From: Physcomitrium patens
Taxonomy: Eukaryota > Streptophyta > Bryopsida > Funariales > Funariaceae
Length of the DNA stretch: 64,000 nt
Direction of reading: 5' to 3'
Assembly (NCBI RefSeq): GCF_000002425.4
Contig: NC_037257.1
Coordinates: forward strand, 15,986,733-16,050,732
The notes below the pieces were generated by a model. It saw only the letters and a list, made by a program, of their open reading frames with translations. It did no database searches and had not been told where the DNA came from. Both the position numbers and the translations under genes were made by a program. Shown in pieces: positions 37,664 through 46,504 of this stretch (positions within the stretch are counted from its first letter, which is position 1; the number at the start of each line of letters is the position of its first letter).

Positions 37664-38027
37664 TGTCATGGACATACATATGTAAACCAATCATTACCTA
37701 TATGATTAGATAAAATTAGATAAAAATAGAATAATTCTATAATATCTTCTATATAAACTTTATAGACATTTTTTTAACTTTATATGTATCTGTAATTGAT
37801 TTTTTAGATTAAAAATGTGGTCAACAAGTTCGCCATGTGCTTGATATATTGGTAGCTTGAACAACAAGCTAACTATGTGGTCTACACATAGAAAACTTAT
37901 CTTGTAAGCTAAGGCATGTGTCTTGCAAAGTCAACATATATTAGAGGTCCTATAGAACATCGCCACATAGTTCCTAGTTAGATGGTATATATAGAGGCAA
38001 AAGTGAAGCCTTCTTCATTCTTGAGCA
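37664..38027 (+). mobile_element. 5' LTR of copy C4 (3' part deleted)
   Basis: It begins tgtcatggacatacatatg and follows the Gyp1 LTR through the TATA region (gatggtatatatagaggc, 37983-38000) to 'ttcttcattcttg', then jumps straight to leader sequence just before the gag ATG. The deletion removed the end of the LTR and the primer binding site. Confidence 0.8.
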
Positions 38028-38057
38028 ATACTAGACATTTATTTTTTAAGTATTATT

Positions 38058-39040
38058 ATGGCAGAGCTTGTTGAAATAAAAAGTGCAATGGCACAAATGC
38101 AAGAATAATTGAGAGAGTTTAATACTTGCAATGCATCAATTCAATTTATCATCACAAAGAGCAATAAGAATAGTATGAAGTAAAGATATAGATACGATTG
38201 GAGTTGCTTTAATATTTGCATCCAATCAGATTCCTTCTCTTAAGGTAGAACATCCTTCCAATACTAGAGAATCAAGAGTTGTTCTGTCTGAGAAGTTTGA
38301 TGGTACAAGATCTAAGTTTTGAGGATTCATCAATCAAGTACAACTTATGATTGAACTTCAATCCCAAAGCTATTCAGCTCCAAGATCACAAATTAGATTT
38401 ATTGGTACACTTCTTTTAAATTCAACATTATCGTGGTTTTTATTTTTTTGAATGAATAGATCTAATATTGAATAATTTAGAGACTTTTTAGCAAAGTTTT
38501 GATTTATGTATAGAAAACATGATGCAACTCATGTTGCAACTAATAAGATCCGTATTTTATAACAAGGCAATTGATCCGTAATATTATATGCTTCAGAATT
38601 TTGATAATTTTTAATTCATATCAAGTAGAATGATACTGCACTTATTAGCCAATTTTTCTATGGATTACAATATGAGGTAAAGAAATTAATGCTCAACTTA
38701 CCTGATCCTCAAATACTTAGTCAAGAAATTGATTTTGTTATGAAGTGTGACAATTGACTTTTGAAATTTTAATTTGAAAGTCAAATAAGTGGGCCTTAAT
38801 ATTATAATAATTCAATAGCAACACAACTGCCTCCTCAACACATACATTCAAAAGTAAAAGATATATAAATTGATGTGATACATTTCAAATCTCTTATTGA
38901 ATAAGAAAAGACTCGTCGTCATCAGGAAGGATTGTGCTTATATTATGAAGAACCTAAGCACACTCCTCAATATTGACCAAAGAAGTGACGTAATTATAAA
39001 ATGAAGAGTACAAATATCAAAGAAGATAATATATCAAAAA
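38058..39040 (+). pseudogene. Gyp1 gag (C4), many stops
   Basis: It starts at the ATG 38058 with MAELVEIKSAMAQMQE, then a stop (CAA to TAA type) after 16 codons. Further blocks are readable: KFDGTRSKF-GFINQVQLMIELQPQSYSAP (38296-38380), the capsid stretch to about 38500, a LPDPQILSQEIDFVMKCDN-like stretch, and a zinc-knuckle remnant GLCLYYEEPKHTPQY (about 38930-38975). The CCHC box has lost cysteines. It is not functional. Confidence 0.8.
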
Positions 39041-39109
39041 ATAAATTTGTCTAAGTATAATAAGTATTGTACAACTGGAATCTTGTACAATATCTAATAA
39101 AGGGCATAT

Positions 39110-39393
39110 TTTCTCTTCAAAATCCCTTCTTTATTTTATATTAAATATTATTTTAGGATCTATACATTACAAAGCCTTTGCCTTGTTAAATTCAAATGCC
39201 TCAACATGTTTCTTAGATAAAGAATTTACTAAAAGACTTAACATATCTTTAGTAAAGAAAACTAAATTTGTTCATGTAGAAGTCATGGATGGTGGTTTGT
39301 TATCTTCTAGATATGTTATTCACAAAATCTTTCCTATACAAGTAATAACCAATAGTCATAATAGCTTTGTTTTATTTAATATTATTAGATCTC
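39110..39393 (+). pseudogene. Gyp1 protease remnant (C4)
   Basis: The open piece at 39183-39473 begins LNSNASTCFLDKEFTKRL, which corresponds to LDSGASACFLDEQFVKS of the young copy. The catalytic Asp has become Asn and Gly has become Asn. It continues KFVHVEVMDGGLLSS and FNIIRSL, then the frame runs into the solo LTR at 39394, so the last residues of that open frame are LTR-encoded. Confidence 0.8.
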
Positions 39394-39413
39394 TGTTAGG
39401 GACATATTCTTTA

Positions 39414-39709
39414 GAACTTTCTAGAGAGAAGTTTCTATTACCTTTTAGAAAACAAGCCTCTGGAACCTTCTAGAAGAGAAGCCTCTGGAACCTTTTAGAG
39501 AGAATTTTCTAGAAGCTTCTAGAAAGGAAGTCTCTGGAACCTCCTAGAAGAGAAGTTTCTAGAAGCTTCTAGAAAGGAATCCCCTGGAACTTTCTAGAAG
39601 CTTCCTAGTTAATAGAAGTAGCTCAAGAAGTTTCTAGAACCTTCTAGAAAAGAAGCCTCTGGAACCTTCTAGAAGCTTCTTAGTTAATAGAAGTAGCTCG
39701 AGAAGCTTC
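39414..39709 (+). promoter_or_regulatory. array of heat-shock elements (GAAnnTTC units)
   Basis: Contiguous, correctly phased units (GAA and TTC alternating every 5 bp) occur as: 2 units at 39414-39421, 3 at 39463-39475, 5 at 39502-39524, 5 at 39552-39574, 4 at 39587-39604, 5 at 39627-39649, 4 at 39662-39679 and 2 at 39702-39709. Trimeric heat-shock factor needs three units, so at least six clusters meet the rule. The pattern sits on tandem repeats of 50 bp (39481-39530 and 39531-39580) and of 75 bp spacing (39584-39632 and 39659-39707). The last unit lies about 11 bp upstream of the TATA box. Response to heat is inferred from the motif. Confidence 0.88.
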
Positions 39710-39720
39710 CTAAGTAGGAG

Positions 39721-39728
39721 TATATATA
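39721..39728 (+). promoter_or_regulatory. TATA box of HS-LTR
   Basis: TATATATA followed by GGGATCAAGG, in the same relative place as TATATATAGAGGCAAGAG in Gyp1 LTRs. It lies directly downstream of the heat-shock-element array. Confidence 0.75.
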
Positions 39729-39888
39729 GGGATCAAGGTTGAAGAGTTCTTCAGTCTCGACAACACATCTCTTGGAGTTCTAGTTCACCTTTCTGGTGTT
39801 GTTCTTGTACTCATCTGTTTAATCTAGTTTTGCCACTTCTTCTTGAACTTCTTGTTAGATTTCAAGTCTGTATTTTGTGTCCGTGACA

Positions 39889-40154
39889 ATCTCCCTCTAA
39901 TCCAATTATTTTAGACTTATTATAGTTAAAAAAAATATAATCTTTGAGTAGATGCAATAGCTTTCTTGCATGATGTAAAAAAATAATTATCTTGTGTCAT
40001 TTATGCCACACCTATTTCTGATGGTGCAAAGACTTCAAGTAGCATTTCAATCTAATATCAAGAATTTTAAGATGTATTTGAGAAAAAAAATGTGGTAACT
40101 CTTTCAGAACATTGTCCTTATGATTGCTCAATTGACCTTCAAGAAGGAACATAA
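39889..40154 (+). pseudogene. Gyp1 protease-RT linker (C4)
   Basis: After the solo LTR the C4 coding resumes with sequence matching the linker near 17040-17400 of C3. It ends with a [14 protein letters not shown]-like stretch (about 40110-40154), which matches [14 protein letters not shown] ahead of the RT in the young copy. The young Gyp1 element then interrupts it. Confidence 0.65.
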
Positions 40155-40692
40155 TGTCAAGGACAAGAACTCGATGAAAAACAATTCAGACAAGTGAGCC
40201 TTCACTCAAAGAGAAGTAAATAAACAAATATATATATTGAAAGAGAAACTGGAATGGCTATTGCCAAAAGACAAGAAAACTAGAGACCCTTGAAACTAGA
40301 CTAGAAGCAAGAAAGGAGTTGACAAGAATGAAGAGAGCTTCACTCTTGCCTCTATATATACTATCTAACTAGAAGCCACGTGGCAATATTCTATAAGACC
40401 TCTAATATGTGTTGACTTTCTAGGCCACATATCTTTGCTTGCAAGGCAAGTTTTCTATGAGTGGACTACGTAGTTAGCTTGTCCTTCAAGCTACCAATAT
40501 GTGTGGCACATGGCTAACTTGTTGACCAAGTTTCTAACCTAAAAGTCAACTATGGACTCCTATAAGATCAAAGCAGCATCTATGAAGCTTTTAGGAAGCT
40601 TCTCTAAAAGATATTGCACAATTAACCTACTTTTATCTACTTTTACATACTTTTATCGACTCTTGTAGGTCATTATATGTATATCCGTGACA
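40155..40692 (-). mobile_element. 3' LTR of young Gyp1
   Basis: Ends tgtcaagg...ccgtgaca. A TATA element (ctctatatatactatc, plus-strand 40350-40365) lies in the expected place for minus-strand transcription. It also has a single GAAnnTTC pair, so it lacks the dense heat-shock array of the LTR at 39394. Confidence 0.95.
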
Positions 40693-40708
40693 TTACCCCC
40701 TCTTCTAG
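40693..40708 (-). promoter_or_regulatory. polypurine tract of young Gyp1
   Basis: Read on the minus strand, CCCTAGAAGAGGGGGTAA-type purine-rich sequence lies directly before the 3' LTR. This is where plus-strand DNA synthesis would be primed in reverse transcription. Confidence 0.75.
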
Positions 40709-41284
40709 GGACGAGTTCCACGAGGAGCAGTGATTATATGTTGAAAAAGTCTAATATGTGGCGAAATATATTTGCTACATACTCTTATCTCTGTTCTCTT
40801 CGAAGGTAGTTGATGGGTCCTCTTAGCCATCGATAGTGTCCCATTCCAGGGCAAAAAGACCAACCTATTATTTGATCATTATTGAGGCCTTCATAACTTC
40901 CTTCAAATAATACATTTGAAACACCATCAGCAATCGTTCCTATCTCCAGTAATATCACCAAACATCGAGAATCTCTTCCAAGGTCGTGATACCAAACGCG
41001 TAGTATCTCACCATCTATTCGAGGAAGAACATGTCATTCTTGAGGGTCTTCATCTCGGTTGCGTCGTCTTGAAGGTTGTGACAATCGCAATGTCTCATCT
41101 GGTAAGTCAGCAAACGAAGGTTCTTGAGTTGAATCCATTGGTTATTGGCTCTCCATCTAATTAGCGTCACAAATGCAAAGAAGTTACAAACAAGGATAGG
41201 AAATTGAATGTTATCTTGCCTCAATCTTGTCTCTTTTATAAGAGAGATTTTCATCTTGATTTTGATGGATGTCGTTGATGAAAA

Positions 41285-41420
41285 ACTTTGACTTTAGCTA
41301 ATGCATTTGTTAGATTCCTGGATGGCTCCCATGTGCGTTCACTAATATCATATCCGCGCCAATGAACAAGTTATTCCAGCTTATTTCGGTGCCGCCTTGA
41401 GTCTAATATCTCTTCCACCT
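41285..41420 (-). pseudogene. Gyp1 chromodomain interrupted by a stop
   Basis: The polyprotein ends ...EEFEVEEILDSRRHRNKLE and then meets TAA at 41371-41373. Reading on in the same frame gives LVHWRGYDISERTWEP, the core of a chromodomain (beta strands with the W and helix-leading TWEP). In the older copy at 47340-47576 the same place reads NKLEYLLYWLGYD, so one base change created the stop at a tyrosine codon. Chromodomains at the integrase C-terminus mark chromoviruses and are known to guide integration to certain chromatin. This copy would make an integrase lacking most of it. Confidence 0.88.
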
Positions 41421-43425
41421 CAAATTCTTCATTATTATCTACTTCTATAGGAGGCCGTGGCATTTGTCTTCTTCCTTGTATATCCACTGTCTTATATGGT
41501 TCAAGAAGAGACACGTGGAATACATGATGGATCTTCATTGACTCCGGTAGATGTAACCGATATGCAACTGGGTTGATCTGTTCAGAAACAGAAAAAGGGC
41601 CAAGCCTACGATAGTCCAACTTGTCACAAGGTCGAGTAGTCTTGATATTGCGATGAAGTAGCCATACCTTATCACCCACGTTGAGTTGTGGTTGCTCCTT
41701 ATGATATAGATCTGTGTTTATCTTTTGTCGTTCTTGAGCTTCCTTCAATTGCGTCTTCATTATTGCATGTAACTCTGACAACCGATTTGCTATATCTTCT
41801 GCTGCAGGATTATCAACTTTTAAAAAATCAAAAGTATCAAGTTGTGGATGATAGCCATAATTGGCAAAGAAAGGTGTTTGTTGCGTGGAAGAATATATCC
41901 TATTATTATAAGCAAACTCTACCAATGGCAGAAGGGTTGTCCAATCATCTTGTTGGTAGTTGATAGTACACCTTAAATATTGCTCCAAGACTTGGTTTAC
42001 GCGCTCTGTTTGTCCATCAGTTTGAGGATGGAAAGCCGAAGATAGCTTTATGTCCACTTTTAAAATCTTGAAAAGTGTCCTCCAGAATCTTGACACAAAT
42101 TGAGTTCCCCTATCCGATATGATATCTTTAGGTAATCCATGATAGCGATAGATATTATCAATGAAAAGCTTAGTTGTTTCTTCACCTGTGATAGATTTTG
42201 TATATGGCACAAAATATGCCATCTTGGTGAAATGATCTACTATCACAAATATAGAATCATAAGATCTTGAGCTTGGAAGATCTGTGATGAAATCCATAGA
42301 AACAGAAGACCATGGTTGTTCTGGTATAGGTAATGGCTGAAGAAGTCCGTAAGGTCGATGACGAGGAATTTTTGATCTTGAACAAATATCACATGATTGT
42401 ACAAAGTCTTTGACTGACTTCCACATTTGTGGCCACCAAAAATCTCTTGATATGAGTTCCAAAGTCTTATTATATCCAAAGTGCCCTGTTGTTGGAAAGT
42501 CATGACGTGCTTGAAGAACACGTAAACGTGCTTCTCCTTCTGAAACATATAGGCGTCCTTCAAAATATAATAGATTATTCTTGAACTCGAACTTACAAGG
42601 ATCATGAGACTTGGAAGAATTATTCTCGATATCATGAACAAGAGGGTCTGAGGACATACTGGACTGGATTTGCTTGAGAAAAGTTGAATCAACAGTCAAT
42701 GTTGATTTCATTGCTCGGAGATGAAATTGCTCCGGTTTCAAGAGGACCGATCTTTGTTGCTCAAAAGCTACATCTCCTTCTTTTGGTGCAAAATAAGAAC
42801 GTCTAGATAGGGCATCAGATAAACCTTGTTGTTTTCCTGGCCGATAAATGATAATGAACTCAAATCTTGACAAAGACATACTCCAACAAGCTTGACGACG
42901 ATTCAATACGCGTGCTGACATGAAATACTCGAGGTTCTTATGATCTGTATATATAGTGACTGGACTAGAAGCACCTTCTAGATCATGACGCCATTCTTGA
43001 AAGGAATCCACGATCGCAAGAAGTTCTTTATCGTGGATCTCATAATTGATCTCGGCTGCTAAGAATTTTCTTGAATGAAAAGCTATCGGAAGAAGTTTGT
43101 CATCTGATCCCATTTGTGATAAAACTGCACCGAAGGCAAAATCTGATGTATCTGTTTCCATAAAAAATGCCTTGGAAAAGTCAACACGATATAAGACTAG
43201 TGCGGAGACAAACGATGTCTTTAAGGCTTCAAATGCTGCTTCCGCTTCTTGATTCCATTGGAATTTATCTTTACTTGTCAAGCGAGTAAGTGGAGCTGCA
43301 ACTCGTGAGAAATCTTTGATGAAGATCCGATAGTAATTGGCAAATCCCAAGAAATATTGGACATCTCTTACTGTCCTTAGAATCTTCCAATCCATGATTG
43401 TTTGGACTTTCTTAGAATCCATCAT
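41371..43425 (-). CDS. Gyp1 pol: RT thumb, RNase H, integrase (open 684-codon frame)
   Basis: This is the longest open frame in the window, but it is an internal segment of pol and has no start of its own. The first ~40 residues are the RT thumb. RNase H follows (about 75-215), with Asp92, Glu134, Asp161 and Asp204 in positions expected for catalysis. The integrase zinc domain has His308, His315, Cys345 and Cys348. The catalytic core has Asp378 (SMDFI), Asp438 (SDRG) and Glu474 (TERVN), giving 35 residues between the last two (DD35E). The C-terminal part holds the GDKVWLL and LGPFSV motifs and the start of a chromodomain. All catalytic residues I can check are present. Expression would need the upstream frame to be open, and it is not. 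Confidence 0.93.
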   Translation of the reverse strand: MMDSKKVQTIMDWKILRTVRDVQYFLGFANYYRIFIKDFSRVAAPLTRLTSKDKFQWNQEAEAAFEALKTSFVSALVLYRVDFSKAFFMETDTSDFAFGAVLSQMGSDDKLLPIAFHSRKFLAAEINYEIHDKELLAIVDSFQEWRHDLEGASSPVTIYTDHKNLEYFMSARVLNRRQACWSMSLSRFEFIIIYRPGKQQGLSDALSRRSYFAPKEGDVAFEQQRSVLLKPEQFHLRAMKSTLTVDSTFLKQIQSSMSSDPLVHDIENNSSKSHDPCKFEFKNNLLYFEGRLYVSEGEARLRVLQARHDFPTTGHFGYNKTLELISRDFWWPQMWKSVKDFVQSCDICSRSKIPRHRPYGLLQPLPIPEQPWSSVSMDFITDLPSSRSYDSIFVIVDHFTKMAYFVPYTKSITGEETTKLFIDNIYRYHGLPKDIISDRGTQFVSRFWRTLFKILKVDIKLSSAFHPQTDGQTERVNQVLEQYLRCTINYQQDDWTTLLPLVEFAYNNRIYSSTQQTPFFANYGYHPQLDTFDFLKVDNPAAEDIANRLSELHAIMKTQLKEAQERQKINTDLYHKEQPQLNVGDKVWLLHRNIKTTRPCDKLDYRRLGPFSVSEQINPVAYRLHLPESMKIHHVFHVSLLEPYKTVDIQGRRQMPRPPIEVDNNEEFEVEEILDSRRHRNKLE

Positions 43426-43429
43426 GAGA

Positions 43430-44380
43430 CCATCATTTGAAATGATGTATCCTAAAAAGTCAACTTGAGTAGTGTGAAATACACACTTTTTCTATCTTGG
43501 CGTACAATCTTACATCTCTAAGTTTTTGTAATACTTGACGAACATGTATTTCATGTTCTTCGACGTTCTTAGAATAGATCAGGATATCGTCTAGATAGCA
43601 GACGACAAAATTGTCTAAGAATTCACGAAATACATCATTCATGAGATGTTGAAAAGCAGCTGGTGCATTCGTGAGTCCAAAGAGCATAACATTATATTCG
43701 AAATGTCCATACCTGGTTCAAAATGCAGTCTTCCATTCATCTCCTTCTTTGATCCGTACTAGATTATATGCTCCTCTTAGATCTATTTTTGTATAGATCT
43801 TAGCTTAATTCAACTGGTCAAGGAGTCTTGATATCAAAGGTAATGGATACCTGTTCTTGATTGTGATCTTGTTGAGTCCTCGATAATCAACACACATTCG
43901 TAAAGATCCATCTTTTTTCTTTACAAATAGAATTGGAGCTCTTGTTGGAGATTTTGAATGGCGTATGAAATTCTTCGCTAAATTCTCGTCAATATATGTC
44001 TTGAGTTCAACCATCTCATCTTGCAATAAACTGTAAATTGGTCCAAATGGTGGCTGAGTTCCTTCCTTGAGGTCGATTGAACAATCATATGGGCAATGCT
44101 CAGGAAGAATATCTGCATTCTTTTTCTCAAAAACGTCTTGATACTCCTGATATTGACTTGGAATGCCACTTGAAGTCTTTACGTTTTCAGAAATAGGTGC
44201 AGCATAAATAGCAAAAGTTGATGCTTCTTTTGCTGCGTGTATAAATGCTTTTGTACCTATCAGTACGGGTTTTACTATACTAGACTTATAATTTTTTACT
44301 TGGTTGGTATAACTATTAATAACGCTCTGGAAAAAGTCAAGTTTATGTGAATTTCAATCTATTCGAGGATTATATTTTTC
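43430..44380 (-). pseudogene. Gyp1 reverse transcriptase with two stops and a frameshift
   Basis: Readable blocks include [14 protein letters not shown], then [19 protein letters not shown] and [16 protein letters not shown] (43805-44026), [20 protein letters not shown] and the active site [11 protein letters not shown] (43460-43687). Between the two open pieces lie a TAA (43802-43807 area, Gln-type codon) and a TGA (Arg-type codon, near 43717). Near 43485 an A run is one base longer than the frame allows (KIEK then VCISHYSS instead of the expected CVFHTTQV), shifting the frame before the thumb. Both stops look like C-to-T changes. Confidence 0.9.
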
Positions 44381-44383
44381 TAA

Positions 44384-44740
44384 CTAGGATAAACCTAAAA
44401 TAACTAGATTGGACAGGGATTTAATTATGTTAAAAGCTATGTAGCTATCATGACCGTCTATTGTTACTTTTATAGGATGAGTTTCATGAGTGACATTTCC
44501 AGAAGACAAGGGACGACCATCTATGACTTCTATATGTACTGGTTTAGGTTTCTGTACAAAAGGTATTTTACGACTTTTAACAAATTGTTCATCTAAAAAA
44601 CATGCTGAGGCTCCTGAATCTAATAAAGCAGAGGCTTTGTAATTCTTAGGTCCTAAATATAAGTCTATTATAAAACAAAGAGAGGGTTCTGAGGAGAGGA
44701 TAGGACCTTCATTAGGAATTGTATAAGGTTCCAGCTGCAT
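44384..44740 (-). pseudogene. Gyp1 retropepsin-type protease
   Basis: The open piece has the catalytic motif ALLDSGASACFLDEQF at about residues 38-53 and the later IEVIDGRPLSSG and IKVTIDGHDSYIAFNIIKSL stretches typical of gypsy proteases. The frame is the same as the RT piece (43460-44026) and different from gag (44746-45120), so an indel, or a natural frame change, lies near 44740-44746. The protease would cut the gag-pol polyprotein inside the particle. It closes at a stop near 44384, before the RT lead-in. Confidence 0.85.
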
Positions 44741-44745
44741 GGTCC

Positions 44746-45750
44746 CTATTGTAGCTGGATGAATCCGTTTTCCGACATGTTGTCTTCTTTGACCGTCGTA
44801 CCCCTCATTTTATAGTTGCGTCGTTTCTTTGGACAATGTTGAGCAGTGTGCTTAGGTTCTCCGCAATATAAACATAATCCTTCTTGATGACGACGAATCT
44901 TTTCTTGCTCGGTTAGGGGTTTAAAACGTACCGCGTCAATTTGCATGTCTTCTACTTCCGAATGTACGTTTAGCAAAGATGTTGATGTTGCCATTGAGTA
45001 ATAACGTTGAGGTTCCCGTGAATGATTCTCGGATCGAAATTTGAAAAGTCGATTATCACATTTTATCGCAAAATCGATTACTTGACTCAAAGTTTGAGGA
45101 TCAAGTAAGTTGAGCATCAATTTCTTTACTTCGTATTACAATCCATAAAGAAATTGAGTGATGAGTGCAGCATCATCCCTCTTGATGTTAATTGCAAGTT
45201 GTTGAAATTATGAAGCATACACTATTAGTGAGCGATTTCCTTGTCGCAAAATTCGGATCTTATTTGTTGCAACACGAGTTGCATCATGTTCACCATACAT
45301 AGATCAAAACTCCACCAAAAAAACTTCCAAATTGTCCAATATTGGATTTTGTTGTTCAAGAAAAGATGAAAACCACGATAATGCAGAACCAGAAAGTAGA
45401 GTGCCAATAAACCTGACTTGTGATCCTGGAGTTGGATAGCTTTGCGGTTGAAGTTCAATTGCCAATTGTACTTGATTGATGAACCCTCGAAACTTTGATC
45501 TCGTACCATCAAATTTCTCGGGTAAGGCAATTCTTGGTTCTCTAGTGCTTATAGGGTGTTGTACAATTGGAGAAGGAATGTGATTTGTTGCAAATGTTGA
45601 AGTAGCTCCGATCATCTCTATATCCCCACTTTCTGCTATTCTTGTTCTTTCATGTGTTGGTGAATTGAGTTGATGCATCGCAAGCATTAATTCTCTCATT
45701 TGCTCTTGCATTTGTACCATTGCACTCTTCATTTCAACAAGCTCTGCCAT
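44746..45750 (-). pseudogene. Gyp1 gag with CCHC zinc knuckle and three in-frame stops
   Basis: The start codon is 45748-45750 (MAELVEMKSAMVQMQEQMRE), shared with copies at 537 and 38058. The capsid region includes GTRSKFRGFINQVQLAIELQ and VRFIGTLLSGSALSWFSSF. The frame meets TGA near 45301, then two TAA codons (near 45210 and 45137) before reopening as MLNLLDPQTLSQVIDFAIKC. The nucleocapsid zinc knuckle CLYCGEPKHTAQHC (CX2CX4HX4C) is intact. It ends TAG at 44746-44748. Gag would build the virus-like particle and bind element RNA. Here only fragments could be made. Confidence 0.92.
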
Positions 45751-45921
45751 AATGACACTAAGAAGAAAAATTTGTTTGATACTGCTCAAGACAAAAGAAA
45801 AGAAAGACTTGATAACAAAGAAGATATTAAGAACAATATCAGTGTAGAAGTGGGTAATCCGCAAACTTCTAATACGCTTATGTCTTGTTAAGAGAAAGGG
45901 ATAATCCACTCTTACTCAAGA

Positions 45922-45942
45922 AAAACAAAGCTCTGATATTGT
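45922..45942 (-). promoter_or_regulatory. candidate primer binding site (initiator Met tRNA-like)
   Basis: On the minus strand, ACAATATCAGAGCTTTG lies 20-25 nt after the 5' LTR. It shares TATCAGAGC with the widespread plant primer site TGGTATCAGAGC, complementary to initiator Met tRNA, but the leading TGG is changed. The distance to the LTR is larger than usual. Confidence 0.45.
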
Positions 45943-45961
45943 AAGTGTACTCTTCCCATTC

Positions 45962-46499
45962 TGTCAAGGACAAGAACTCGATGAAAAATAATTCAGACAA
46001 GTGAGCCTTCACTCAAAGAGAAGTAAATAAACAAATATATATATTGAAAGAGAAACTGGAATGGCTATTGCTAAAAGACAAGAAAACTAGAGACTTTTGA
46101 AATTAGACTAGAAGCAAGAAAGGAGTTGGCAAGAGTGAAGAGAGCTTCACTCTTGCCTCTATATATACTATCTAACTAGAAGCCACGTGGCGATATTCTA
46201 TAAGACCTCTAATATGTGTTGACTTTCTAGGCCACATGTCTTTGCTTACAAGGCAAGTTTTCTATGAGTGGACTACGTAGTTAGCTTGTCCTTCAAGCTA
46301 CCAACATGTTTGGCACATGGCTAACTTGTTGACCAAGTTTCTAACCTAAAAGTCAACTATGGACTCCTATAAGGTCAAAGCAGCATCTATGAAGCTTTTA
46401 GGAAGCTACTCTAGAAGATATTGTACAATTAACCTACTTTTATCTACTTTTACATACTTTTATCGACTCTTGTAGGTAATTATATGTATATCCGTGACA
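45962..46499 (-). mobile_element. 5' LTR of young Gyp1
   Basis: Same ends and length as the 3' LTR. Differences between the two are mostly C/T or G/A. The plus-strand ctctatatatactatc at 46157-46172 is the TATA region on the coding strand. Followed by the right-hand duplication cataa (46500-46504). Confidence 0.95.
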
Positions 46500-46504
46500 C
46501 ATAA

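Larger units (their letters stand above)
39394..39888 (+). mobile_element. solo LTR of a distinct family rich in heat-shock elements (HS-LTR)
   Basis: A 495-bp block starts tgttagggaca and ends gtccgtgaca, flanked by perfect atctc duplications (39389-39393 and 39889-39893). It is nearly free of decay compared with its C4 host. The core promoter and downstream part (tatatatagggatcaagg..., then gaagagttcttcagtctcgacaac) resemble the Gyp1 LTR core, which places it near Gyp1 and sets its orientation as plus. The upstream half is filled with phased GAA/TTC units (see the next entry). No internal domain of this family is in the window. Confidence 0.93.
40155..46499 (-). mobile_element. young, nearly complete Gyp1 Ty3/gypsy chromovirus (6345 bp)
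   Basis: Both LTRs (40155-40692 and 45962-46499) are 538 bp, with about 17 differences by hand count (about 97% identity), mostly transitions. Perfect target duplications cataa flank it (40150-40154 and 46500-46504). Domain order on the minus strand is gag, CCHC knuckle, protease, RT, RNase H, integrase, chromodomain: the order of Ty3/gypsy chromoviruses. It inserted into copy C4, whose RT coding resumes on the right. Stops in gag and RT and a frameshift in RT make it non-autonomous as it stands. Confidence 0.95.

Noticed and set aside
39470-39709. Possible CRISPR-like repeat array in the solo LTR
   Set aside because: Repeats are imperfect tandem duplications with no regular unique spacers, and the genome is a plant; heat-shock elements explain the pattern better.
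40916-41254. Frames on both strands in the 3' UTR of the young Gyp1
   Set aside because: No similarity to retroelement proteins and not kept in other copies.
42243-42692. 149-codon minus-strand frame within integrase
   Set aside because: It overlaps the real pol frame in another phase and is not family-like.
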